Source: Pseudomonadota bacterium
GTDB lineage: Bacteria; Pseudomonadota; Gammaproteobacteria; Burkholderiales; JAJZQI01
Direction of reading: 5' to 3'
Length of the DNA stretch: 64,000 nucleotides
NCBI GenBank assembly: GCA_021851875.1
Contig: JAJZQI010000003.1
Location: 124,001-188,000 of the forward strand
The notes beneath the pieces are model-generated. The model saw nothing but the letters and a program-made list of their open reading frames with translations. It was not told where the DNA came from and did not search any database. Positions within the stretch are counted from its first letter, which is position 1, and each line of letters begins with the position of its first letter. Below are positions 57,454 to 64,000 of the stretch, in pieces. Position numbers and translations under genes: made by a program.

Positions 57454-58242
57454 TCAACTCGCTCTGGGCTGCCAGCTCGCCAGTTCTGCAGCATCAAAGC
57501 CGGCCTGCTCACGGGCGGACTGGTTGAAGGGGCCTTTGGGCAGCGGCATGGCGTATTCGGCGGCGAGTTCGCGGTAGCGCTGCTGCGGCAGGACGTTGCT
57601 TTGCCGGCAAAGCCAGTTGTACCAGTGGTTGCCGCTGGCGACATGGCCGATCTCGTCGCGCAGGATGATGTCGAGAATGCCGGCGGCAGCCGTGTCGCCC
57701 GCCTGCACCAGTTTTTTATGGATGCCGGGGGTGACATCGAGGCCGCGCGCCTCCAGTGTGCGCGGCACCAGCGCCAGGCGGGCCAGCAGGTCGTGCCGGG
57801 TGCGTTCGGCGGCGAGCCATAGCCCGTTATGCGCAGGAAAGTCACCGTAATCGTGACCCAGTGTCAGCAAATGGTCGCGCAGCAGCTGAAAATGCAGCGC
57901 CTCTTCCTGCGCCACTTTCAGCCAGTCGCGATAAAACGCCTCCGGCCGGCCGGCAAAGCGCCAGACGATGTCGAGCGCCAGATTGATGGCGTTGAATTCG
58001 ATGTGCGCCAAGGCATGAATCATCACTGCACGTCCTTCCGCCGTGTTCAGCTTGCGCTGCTGTAACTGGCTGGGAGGAACGAGTTCAGGCCGGGCCGGGC
58101 GACCGGGTATGCTGCCAATCGGCTGCAACTGCGGTTGAGGATCGAGCGCGCCATTCAAGTCCATATGCTGCACGAGACGGCACTTGTTAAGCGGGTCACA
58201 TTCGGTCAGGGCTTCCAGAGCCAACTGGCGCAGGTCGGGCAT
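57454..58242 (-). CDS. DUF455 ferritin-like protein
   Basis: The 262-residue protein has a four-helix ferritin-like core with repeated metal-ligand patterns: AHIEFNAINLALD, QEEALHFQLLRDHL and LRDEIGHVASGNHWYNWL. DUF455 proteins are related to MiaE-type diiron tRNA hydroxylases but their substrate is unknown. The start MPDLRQLALEAL is the most upstream good one. It may be transcribed with moxR (76-bp gap). Confidence 0.87.
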   Translation of the reverse strand: MPDLRQLALEALTECDPLNKCRLVQHMDLNGALDPQPQLQPIGSIPGRPARPELVPPSQLQQRKLNTAEGRAVMIHALAHIEFNAINLALDIVWRFAGRPEAFYRDWLKVAQEEALHFQLLRDHLLTLGHDYGDFPAHNGLWLAAERTRHDLLARLALVPRTLEARGLDVTPGIHKKLVQAGDTAAAGILDIILRDEIGHVASGNHWYNWLCRQSNVLPQQRYRELAAEYAMPLPKGPFNQSAREQAGFDAAELASWQPRAS

Positions 58243-58292
58243 GGGGGTAATAAAGTCGTCAAAACAGGCGCTTATGCTAGCGTTTTGATTGT

Positions 58293-58321
58293 TTGGCGTC
58301 CAGCCGATCTGTTTCTATAAT
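58293..58321 (+). promoter_or_regulatory. Candidate promoter upstream of hsp20
   Basis: TTGGCG (58293-58298) and a perfect TATAAT (58316-58321) are separated by 17 bases. It lies about 350 bases before the hsp20 start, giving a long 5' leader through the structured repeat region. No sigma-32-type site was clear nearer the gene. Confidence 0.45.
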
Positions 58322-58379
58322 TAAAAGGTAATTTGATTAGTCCTGACTTTCAAGTAAGGGTTGCTTTGTCTGATTCTTC

Positions 58380-58600
58380 AGCGCATGCTGGCCGGGGGCG
58401 CCCGGCAAGCGCCTTCCTTCCTTTGCTTCGCCAAAGAAAGGAAGCAAAGAAAGGCGACCCTGAGTTTGTCGACAGCCCCGCGCGTCTGTATTTCTGGCGG
58501 GCGGCGAGTGAACTCGCGGCTACGCCGCTCAAACAAGCACTCGCCGACTTCCCCCGCCACAAATTCAGCCGCTCGGCGACAAACTAAAGGGAACCCCTCT
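58380..58600. repeat. Structured intergenic repeat region upstream of hsp20
   Basis: This non-coding stretch has several interlocked inverted repeats: CCGGGGGCGCCCGG near 58393, a CGCCTTCCTTCCTTTGC / GCAAAGAAAGGCG pair at about 58411-58463, and CGGCGAGTG (58502-58510) with CACTCGCCG (58538-58546). The TTTGC-TTCG-CCAAAGAAAGG core resembles dispersed repeats common in proteobacterial genomes, but copies elsewhere in this genome cannot be checked. Reading frames here are low-confidence shadows with no family match. Confidence 0.55.
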
Positions 58601-58670
58601 GTCCAGCGGTTATGTGAGCTGAAACTCGGGGCTAGTCAGAAAAAGTAAACTCGGTAAAGGAGATTTAGGC

Positions 58671-59174
58671 ATGTTGGATACACTGAAAGAAGCGGGTAAA
58701 AGCATCCGCAAGGAATTCAATCGCGCGTGGGAAAATCTGGCCGAAGGCTGGCGGGAAGTCCTCAGCCGCAGCAATGATGCGCTCACTCACTTTGCCCATC
58801 ACAAGGACGAAAACCCGGAGCAGCAAACGGGCGTGGCACCCTTGCCGCGCTGGGGCCTGATCGTCAGCGAGGTGGAGGAAACCGAGGGTGAAATCCTGGT
58901 GCGGGTGGAAGTGCCGGGCTTGAGCAAGGACGACGTGCAGGTGGTCATCGAGGGCAACCGGCTGAGTCTGTCGGGCGAGAAACGCTTTCAGCGGGAAAGT
59001 CGCGACAGCACCTACCACATCATGGAGCGCGCCTACGGTTCATTCCAGCGTGTCATTCCCCTGCCGGGCAATGTGGATGCCGACAAGGCCAAAGCCGGCT
59101 ATGCCGACGGCGTGCTGACCGTGCGTTTGCCCAAGGTGGGCGGCGGCGATGCCAAATCGGTGCCGGTCAAGTAA
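58671..59174 (+). CDS. Hsp20 family small heat-shock protein
   Basis: The 167-residue chaperone has a helical N-terminal region and an alpha-crystallin domain from about residue 65 (EILVRVEVPGLSKDDVQVVIEGNRL) to YADGVLTVRLPK. Such proteins hold unfolding proteins during heat or oxidative stress. AAAGGAG lies eight bases before the ATG. It is preceded by a long structured leader, which is the usual place for thermal control of hsp20 genes, though no known ROSE or fourU motif was identified. Confidence 0.92.
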   Translation: MLDTLKEAGKSIRKEFNRAWENLAEGWREVLSRSNDALTHFAHHKDENPEQQTGVAPLPRWGLIVSEVEETEGEILVRVEVPGLSKDDVQVVIEGNRLSLSGEKRFQRESRDSTYHIMERAYGSFQRVIPLPGNVDADKAKAGYADGVLTVRLPKVGGGDAKSVPVK

Positions 59175-59265
59175 GCGGCGTTGCATGCGAGCCGTGCCGG
59201 CCGTTGTGTTTCTGGCTTTGCTGGCGATGGCAGCGATACCGTTTGCGTCAACCCAAGGAGAGGTC

Positions 59266-59742
59266 ATGTCTCTGGTGCTGGTTTCCACCGCCTTTGCCGC
59301 GGGCGAGGTAATTCCGCGGCAATACACCTGCGACGGTCAGAATATTTCGCCACCGTTGTCCTGGGCCGGCGTGCCCGATCAGGCGCGCAGTCTGGTGCTG
59401 ATTGCGGACGATCCGGATGCGCCCGATCCGGCGGCGCCGAAAACGACCTGGGTGCACTGGCTGCTGTACAACCTGCCGGCTCGCCCGGGCGGACTGACGG
59501 AAGGCATACATCAGGCTGACTTGCCCGCCGGCGTGATGCAGGGGACAAACGACTGGAAACGTACCGGCTACGGCGGACCTTGTCCGCCAATCGGCAGGCA
59601 CCGGTATTTCTTCAAACTGTATGCGCTGGATACGGTGCTGCCGGATTTGCGCGACCCGACCAAGGCGGTGCTGGAGCAGGTAATGCATGGACATGTGCTG
59701 GCACATACTGAACTGATAGGCGTCTACCAGCGCAGTCGCTGA
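59266..59742 (+). CDS. YbhB/YbcL family (PEBP-like) protein
   Basis: The 158-residue protein MSLVLVSTAFAAGEVIPRQY contains the PEBP ligand-site signatures DDPDAPDPAAPKTTWVHWLLYNLP and GPCPPIGRHRYFFKLYAL and has the length of E. coli YbhB. The ATG at 59266 is chosen because AAGGAG lies five bases ahead of it. An in-frame ATG at 59185 would add a plausible signal peptide (MRAVPAVVFLALLAMAAIPF) but has no ribosome binding site. Function is unknown; a possible two-start gene. Confidence 0.85.
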   Translation: MSLVLVSTAFAAGEVIPRQYTCDGQNISPPLSWAGVPDQARSLVLIADDPDAPDPAAPKTTWVHWLLYNLPARPGGLTEGIHQADLPAGVMQGTNDWKRTGYGGPCPPIGRHRYFFKLYALDTVLPDLRDPTKAVLEQVMHGHVLAHTELIGVYQRSR

Positions 59743-59774
59743 ACAGCGGATGAGACAAAAGGGCTAGGAGAAAC

Positions 59775-59849
59775 TGGCGTCCCCGACAGGAATCGAACCT
59801 GTAATCTTCCCTTAGGAGGGGAAAGTTATATCCATTTAACTACAGGGAC
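59775..59849 (-). tRNA. tRNA-Arg(CCU)
   Basis: On the minus strand the 75-nt sequence begins GTCCCTG and ends CGGGGAC-G-CCA with CCA encoded. The anticodon stem TTCCC/GGGAA closes the loop CTCCTAA, placing CCT at positions 34-36. The T arm has GTTCGAT. It lies between the YbhB-like and peroxiredoxin genes, on the opposite strand to both. Confidence 0.95.
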
Positions 59850-59966
59850 ACGCCAGACACTATTTTACAACATAAATGCCGGTGCGCGCCCGGCCTGTCT
59901 CGGCTTATCCCGTCGCTCATGAGGTCATGGTATGCTGGTTGTTTAATTTATTGCACGGGTTAAAGC

Positions 59967-60458
59967 ATGAAACAGCCATGGTTTGCGCTGGGGCGGCAAG
60001 CCTGCAGAGCCGGTGAGGCGGCGCCGGATTTCGATCTGCCGGATGGGCGCGGCCAGATGCATCGGCTATCCGATTATCAAGGCAAATGGTTGCTGCTGTA
60101 TTTTTACCCGCGCGACAATACGCCGCTGTGCACGCGCGAGGCCTGCGGCGTGCGCGACAATTGGGGCGAATTCTCACGGCTGAATGCGGCCGTGCTCGGC
60201 ATCAGTCTGGACAGCGAAGCCAGTCATCAGCGCTTTGCCGACATGTTGAACCTGCCTTTTCCGCTTCTGTCCGATATCTCGGGCGACGTGGCCTTCCGCT
60301 ACGGCGCCCTGCTCAGGCTGGGCCCGCTCCGGCTGGCTCGGCGTTTCAGCTTTCTGATCGATCCGCAGGGGGGGATACGGCAGTGCTATTTCAAGGTGCA
60401 GGCCGACAAGCACGCGGGCGAAGTGGTGGATGAGCTGAAGCGGTTGCAGACGGTGTAG
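59967..60458 (+). CDS. Bcp-type peroxiredoxin
   Basis: The 163-residue thiol peroxidase has the PrxQ/Bcp pattern with peroxidatic Cys55 and a second Cys60 in NTPLCTREACGVRD, which probably form an intramolecular disulfide. The rest (LLSDISGDVAFRYG, FLIDPQGGIRQCYF) is family-typical. It removes peroxides using thioredoxin. It precedes a DksA-like gene by 38 bp. Confidence 0.9.
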   Translation: MKQPWFALGRQACRAGEAAPDFDLPDGRGQMHRLSDYQGKWLLLYFYPRDNTPLCTREACGVRDNWGEFSRLNAAVLGISLDSEASHQRFADMLNLPFPLLSDISGDVAFRYGALLRLGPLRLARRFSFLIDPQGGIRQCYFKVQADKHAGEVVDELKRLQTV

Positions 60459-60496
60459 AATAAGCGACAGGCCACACACACTGAAGGTATAAAAAT

Positions 60497-60889
60497 ATGA
60501 ACGGATTGAACGAAGCCCAATTGGCCGAACTGGCTGCATTCATGCAGGCGCGCAACAAGGTGTTGCGGCAGGAAATCCGCGAGGAATTGCTCGGCATGGA
60601 CAAGGATCGCCCGCGCGAACTGGCCGGCGCGATGGATCAGGGCGACGCAGCGCTGGCGGATGCGCTGGTGGATATTGAGGCGGCCACCATCGATCGGCAG
60701 ATTCGTGAAATTCGCGCCATCGAAGCCGCACAAAAGCGCATGGCAGACGGCAGCTACGGCGAATGCATCGACTGCCGTGAGCCGATCGGTTTCGCCCGCC
60801 TGCAAGCCTACCCAACAGCCCAGCGTTGTGTCGCCTGTCAGGCAAAGCACGACGCACAGTATGCGCACGAGAACACCCCGACGCTGTAG
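60497..60889 (+). CDS. TraR/DksA-family zinc-finger protein
   Basis: This 130-residue protein has a coiled N-terminal half and a C4 zinc finger with Cys90, Cys93, Cys111 and Cys114 (ECIDCREPIGFARLQAYP). It is DksA-like but shorter and without the DksA tip Asp pair in the same context, so it is likely a paralogue that may bind RNA polymerase. It is followed 26 bp later by metZ. Confidence 0.88.
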   Translation: MNGLNEAQLAELAAFMQARNKVLRQEIREELLGMDKDRPRELAGAMDQGDAALADALVDIEAATIDRQIREIRAIEAAQKRMADGSYGECIDCREPIGFARLQAYPTAQRCVACQAKHDAQYAHENTPTL

Positions 60890-60915
60890 GCGTTGCAAGA
60901 ATTCGAGGATTACAC

Positions 60916-62085
60916 ATGGATGACAAATTAGCGCCGGAAACGCTGGCGATCCGCAGCGGTATACATCGCACCCAGTTCGAGGAACATTCCGAAGCGATGT
61001 TCCTCACCTCCAGCTTTGTCTACACCAGCGCGGAGCAGGCGGCGGCCCGTTTTACCGGAGCTGAGCCGGGTAATATTTACGCCCGTTTTACCAACCCCAC
61101 CGTCACCGCATTCCAGGAGCGCCTGGCCGCGCTGGAAGGCGCAGATCGGTGTGTGGCGACTGCGTCCGGCATGTCCGCCATTCTGGCGACCGTCATGGGG
61201 CTGCTGTCGGCGGGCGACCACATTGTCGCCTCGCGCGCGCTGTTCGGTTCCACTGTGCAACTGCTGTCCAATATTCTCGGTCGCTTCGGTATTGAAACCA
61301 CTTACGTGTCCGCTACCGATATGGCCGAATGGGAAGCCGCGGTGAAGTCCAACACCAAGCTGTTCTTTCTGGAATCGCCGTCCAACCCGCTGACCGAGAT
61401 TTGCGACATTCGCGCCATTGCCGATCTGGCGCACGCCAGCCATGCGCTGCTGGTGGTGGACAACTGCTTCTGCACGCCGATTCTGCAGCGCCCGCTGGAG
61501 TTGGGCGCCGACATCGTGGTGCACTCGGCTACCAAATACATCGACGGCCAGGGCCGGGTGCTGGGCGGCGCGGTGCTGGGCGGCGAGAAACAGCTGGAAG
61601 GCGTGTACGGCTTTTTGCGCACCGCCGGGCCGACTCTGTCCGCCTTCAATGCCTGGGTCCTGCTCAAGGGGCTGGAAACGCTCAAGATCCGCATGGACGC
61701 GCACTCCGCCAACGCGCTGGAACTGGCCAAATGGCTGGCGTCTCATCCCAATGTGCAGCGCGTGCTGTACCCCGGCCTGGCTTCGCATCCGCAACACACG
61801 CTCGCCATGCAGCAGCAGAAAACCGGCGGCGGCATTGTGGCGTTTGAAGTGAAGGGCGGCAAGGATGCGGCCTGGAAGGTGGTGAACAATACGCAGTTGC
61901 TGTCCATCACCGCCAACCTGGGCGACGTGAAAACCACCATTACTCACCCGGCCACTACCACCCACGGCCGCCTGACGCAGGAACAGCGCGATGCCGCCGG
62001 CGTGAGCGGCGGTCTGCTGCGTGTGGCTGTGGGGCTGGAAAATATCGACGATATCAAACAAGACTTGGCGCGGGGGCTCGATTGA
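60916..62085 (+). CDS. metZ: O-succinylhomoserine sulfhydrylase
   Basis: This 389-residue PLP enzyme makes homocysteine from O-succinylhomoserine and sulfide. The cofactor lysine is Lys207 in HSATKYIDGQGRVLGGA, and EEHSEAMFLTSSFVY and NIYARFTNPT near the N-terminus are typical of MetZ. GAGG lies upstream of the ATG. Its stop overlaps the TTG start of the next gene. Confidence 0.92.
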   Translation: MDDKLAPETLAIRSGIHRTQFEEHSEAMFLTSSFVYTSAEQAAARFTGAEPGNIYARFTNPTVTAFQERLAALEGADRCVATASGMSAILATVMGLLSAGDHIVASRALFGSTVQLLSNILGRFGIETTYVSATDMAEWEAAVKSNTKLFFLESPSNPLTEICDIRAIADLAHASHALLVVDNCFCTPILQRPLELGADIVVHSATKYIDGQGRVLGGAVLGGEKQLEGVYGFLRTAGPTLSAFNAWVLLKGLETLKIRMDAHSANALELAKWLASHPNVQRVLYPGLASHPQHTLAMQQQKTGGGIVAFEVKGGKDAAWKVVNNTQLLSITANLGDVKTTITHPATTTHGRLTQEQRDAAGVSGGLLRVAVGLENIDDIKQDLARGLD

Positions 62086-62744
62086 GGCGGCCGCTGCTGG
62101 CGGCGCTGATGTTGTTGCCGGCTGTAGCGTCTGCCGCCATGCTGCAGGTGGTGTATCAGGATCAGGAGCCGGCTAGTTTGCCCTACCTGAGCCGTTACAT
62201 CATCACGCCTGACTATGTGCGCATCGACCAGGGCAGGGACCAGGACAATTTTCTTATTCTTGACCGGAAAAAACATGAATTGTTCGAAGTGCAGCACGAT
62301 CGGCACGAAGTGCTGACTATCCCTACTGAAAAAGTGAATCTGAGCAAGGCATCCAAGCTGCAGGCGACGCTGGCCGATTCCCCTGCGCCTGCACGCGGCA
62401 AAGGTGCGATTGAACGGCAGGTGATGTTGAAGCAGCTGGTTTGCGCACGGGTGATCAGCATTCCGCAGCATCCCGAAGTGGCCGAGGTGCTGCGCGAATT
62501 CCGTCAGGTGCTGGCGGCGGCCCAGTGGCGCACCTGGCAAGCCACGCCGGACGATGTGCGGCAACCGTGTGATCTGCAGTTGCAGGTGTTAAAGCCGGGG
62601 CAGGAATACGCGGACGGCATGCCGTTGGAAATGCGCTACTCCAATGGGTTGACGCGCATCTTGCAGCAGGTGGACGAGATTGCCGACCGGCCGGAATTGT
62701 TTATCGTGCCGGTGGATTACAAGATGACGACTTTGCCGCGGTGA
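62082..62744 (+). CDS. Exported hypothetical protein
   Basis: The 220-residue product begins with a signal peptide MRRPLLAALMLLPAVASAAM (cleavage after about residue 18) and is then mixed alpha/beta with no motif I recognise. Two cysteines (VCARVIS and RQPCDLQL) could form a disulfide in the periplasm. It starts at TTG overlapping the metZ stop, so it is translationally coupled to metZ. Function unknown. Confidence 0.7.
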   Translation: MRRPLLAALMLLPAVASAAMLQVVYQDQEPASLPYLSRYIITPDYVRIDQGRDQDNFLILDRKKHELFEVQHDRHEVLTIPTEKVNLSKASKLQATLADSPAPARGKGAIERQVMLKQLVCARVISIPQHPEVAEVLREFRQVLAAAQWRTWQATPDDVRQPCDLQLQVLKPGQEYADGMPLEMRYSNGLTRILQQVDEIADRPELFIVPVDYKMTTLPR

Positions 62745-62785
62745 AAGTCTGACATTTAGCACAATGTCGATTACGCTTTACCTCG

Positions 62786-63109
62786 CTAATCATCATGATT
62801 GCGCATTGAAGCGATCGTTTGTTTGAGAGTGATTAATTCGTTAGTTGTTAGCGGATAACATGCCATTAGAAGTTCAGCTAACTCATTTTGTGGGCAATAG
62901 AAATATGCCACAGGTACCTGAAGCACATTTGCTAGCTTTTGTGCGGTCTCGAATGGTGGTTCATGCACCCCGGTTTCATAACGGCTGATTCGAGCACTAC
63001 TGCATCCTTCATCAAGTCCAATTAACACCCCGAGTCGATCTTGAGCCAGGCCTGCCTTTTCTCGGGCAGTCCGCAAGCGTGAACCGAAGATCGACTGATG
63101 TTTTACCAT
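62786..63109 (-). CDS. XRE-family transcriptional regulator
   Basis: The 107-residue protein has a helix-turn-helix of the Cro/C1 type at about residues 8-70: SRLRTAREKAGLAQDRLGVLIG and ISRYETGVHEPPFETAQKLANVL. The C-terminal part (YFYCPQNELAELLMACYPLTTNELITLKQ) may be a dimerisation region. It is divergent from a small membrane-protein gene and probably represses its own promoter. The local base composition is more AT-rich than the core genes. Confidence 0.88.
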   Translation of the reverse strand: MVKHQSIFGSRLRTAREKAGLAQDRLGVLIGLDEGCSSARISRYETGVHEPPFETAQKLANVLQVPVAYFYCPQNELAELLMACYPLTTNELITLKQTIASMRNHDD

Positions 63110-63116
63110 TCTTCGA

Positions 63117-63159
63117 TATTCGTAAATCCGCCTTGCATCGTCTCTACGTTATTCGTAGA
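63117..63159. promoter_or_regulatory. Candidate operator between the XRE gene and its divergent neighbour
   Basis: TCTACG (63143-63148) and CGTAGA (63154-63159) form a perfect inverted repeat across five bases. TATTCGTA occurs inside it (63150-63157) and again at 63117-63124, exactly 33 bases or about three helix turns apart. The location in the divergent gap fits binding of the XRE protein. Confidence 0.4.
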
Positions 63160-63218
63160 ATTGCCATGATATTTCAATATTGATTCTTTAACTGATGAAT
63201 ATTTATGTGAGAGTTGTT

Positions 63219-63671
63219 ATGAAAAAAGTTTTGAAATGGGTGGGGATTGTGTTTCTTGGGTTGATTGTTCTGGGCATGGTGATTGATGCAATGAAATCAC
63301 CGGAGCAGAAAGCTGCTGAAGCAGCTGCCCAAACGAAAGAACAAGAGCGACGTGCTGTAGATGAAGCAAAAGAGGCTGCGTTTAAGCAAGAACAGGAAAT
63401 ACAGGATAGTGTGCCGAAATGCGACGGTAGAGATGTATCCGACACCATCAAGAACACATTTGATCAATCGCAGTTCGCGCGAACGCTCAACTTGAGCGCT
63501 GTTGAGGTGTTGAACTTCAAGGAAACGTCATTTGATTCAAAAGGCAAGAGCCGCTCATGTGTTGGTCAAATTACGATGAACAATGCCAGTACGGTAGATG
63601 CTACATGCAAATTTGAGGGGCGTGCTGGGGGGCAGTTCCTGGTAACTTGTGAGTTTTCAGATCATTCATAA
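63219..63671 (+). CDS. Small membrane-anchored hypothetical protein
   Basis: The 150-residue protein starts MKKVLKWVGIVFLGLIVLG with one N-terminal membrane segment, then a charged Ala/Glu/Lys/Gln-rich coiled stretch (about 30-66) and a small globular C-terminus with three to four cysteines (PKCDGRD, RSCVGQI, ATCKFEG, VTCEF). I do not recognise a family. GAGAG precedes the ATG; an upstream in-frame start adds eight residues and is less likely. Codon use is unlike the core genes. Confidence 0.65.
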   Translation: MKKVLKWVGIVFLGLIVLGMVIDAMKSPEQKAAEAAAQTKEQERRAVDEAKEAAFKQEQEIQDSVPKCDGRDVSDTIKNTFDQSQFARTLNLSAVEVLNFKETSFDSKGKSRSCVGQITMNNASTVDATCKFEGRAGGQFLVTCEFSDHS

Positions 63672-63701
63672 GACACACAATAAGTCCATAAGAGGTGAAT
63701 C

Positions 63702-64000
63702 GTGAGAGTAATACTTGTAGTGTTGGGGTTGTGTTGGGTTATTCCGCCTGTTTATGCGGTTTCATTTGATTGCACAAAGGCTGCCTCAACAGTGGAAAAG
63801 AAAATTTGTTCTGATTCATTGCTTGGTAAGCTTGATGATGCTTTGTCAGCCAATTTTCAAACTATGCTTGCAGCGAATATTGGAAGTGGCGCAAAAAAGG
63901 ATCTTAAGGCTACTCAAAAGAAGTGGCTGCAGGAACGAAATAGGTGCCAGAGTAATCAGTGCCTAGCGGATTCCTATAAGAAACGAATTGATGAAATTTG
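63702..64000 (+). CDS. LprI/DUF1311-like exported protein (partial, 5' end)
   Basis: The frame opens with GTG preceded by AGAGGTG and runs off the right edge after 99 codons. It has a signal peptide of about 19 residues (VILVVLGLCWVIPPVYA) and then SFDCTKAASTVEKKICSDS, LLGKLDDALSANFQ and KKWLQERNRCQSNQCL, the spacing of cysteines and helices seen in the LprI N-terminal/DUF1311 family, some of which inhibit lysozyme. It is 30 bp after the membrane-protein gene and probably in its operon. Confidence 0.65.
   Translation, partial: MRVILVVLGLCWVIPPVYAVSFDCTKAASTVEKKICSDSLLGKLDDALSANFQTMLAANIGSGAKKDLKATQKKWLQERNRCQSNQCLADSYKKRIDEI

Noticed and set aside
58333-58648. Overlapping small frames upstream of hsp20
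   Set aside because: Several frames on both strands are open across the repeat region, none has a ribosome binding site or known domain; the DNA looks structural rather than coding.
59185-59265. Signal-peptide form of the YbhB-like protein
   Set aside because: Not fully excluded, but this start has no ribosome binding site whereas the ATG at 59266 has AAGGAG; kept as an alternative only.

Overview
The window is about 64 kb of chromosome from a Gram-negative betaproteobacterium, most likely a member of the Neisseriales (Chromobacteriaceae-like). The grounds are the gene order tpiA-secG-tRNA-Leu-nuoA-to-N-DUF2818, the ispA-dxs-folE2 and ftsH-folP-glmM runs, the outer-membrane BamC lipoprotein and the codon use. 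The genus is not determined. Nearly all of it looks like core genome; the last 1.2 kb is visibly AT-richer and looks acquired.

Layout. 1-8.2 kb is glycogen and alpha-glucan metabolism: pgi (partial) and glgB on the minus strand, glgC and two GH57 enzymes on the plus strand, with a 313-bp MITE-like inverted-repeat element between glgB and glgC. No glgA or glgP is present here. 8.2-14.8 kb is a minus-strand block with an AsmA-like protein, a SpoIIAA-like protein, a PAS histidine kinase, an HD-GYP phosphodiesterase and a Rieske oxygenase. A candidate CU-rich small RNA with its own promoter and terminator lies at about 10.0-10.1 kb. 15-23.6 kb holds isoprenoid, folate and cell-envelope genes: xseB-ispA-dxs, folE2, ftsH, folP-glmM. 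23.7-25.6 kb is an iron-uptake operon (cupredoxin, FTR1 permease, outer-membrane protein) with a Fur-box-like site.

26-42.2 kb is tpiA, secG, tRNA-Leu(GAG), the complete 14-gene complex I operon and a DUF2818 gene. The start of nuoD is duplicated: a degenerate first copy is separated from the working gene by about 100 bp of foreign sequence with a hairpin, leaving a short leader ORF that ends 2 bases before the real start codon. 42.3-46.5 kb is a truncated KdpD-type sensor, a KdpE-type regulator and the Kup potassium transporter, which suggests a K+ uptake module wired differently from kdpFABC. 46.5-52.8 kb holds a 2-Cys peroxiredoxin, nudF, dapA-bamC-MBL hydrolase, an Ala/Pro-rich lipoprotein, a DUF7931-like gene and a JmjC-type oxygenase.

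52.8-58.2 kb is a minus-strand block with Bax-inhibitor-1, TgpA transglutaminase, DUF58, MoxR ATPase and a DUF455 ferritin-like protein. 58.3-62.7 kb contains a structured intergenic repeat ahead of an hsp20 gene, a YbhB-like protein, tRNA-Arg(CCU), a Bcp-type peroxiredoxin, a DksA-like zinc-finger protein, metZ and an exported hypothetical protein. The end holds an XRE regulator, a candidate operator, a small membrane protein and the start of an LprI/DUF1311-like exported protein.

The observations most worth following up are the CU-rich sRNA candidate, the duplicated nuoD start with translational coupling, the MITE in the glgB-glgC divergent region, the KdpD/KdpE-kup linkage, and the long structured leader upstream of hsp20. 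All positions were read by eye; no database search, folding or alignment was run.
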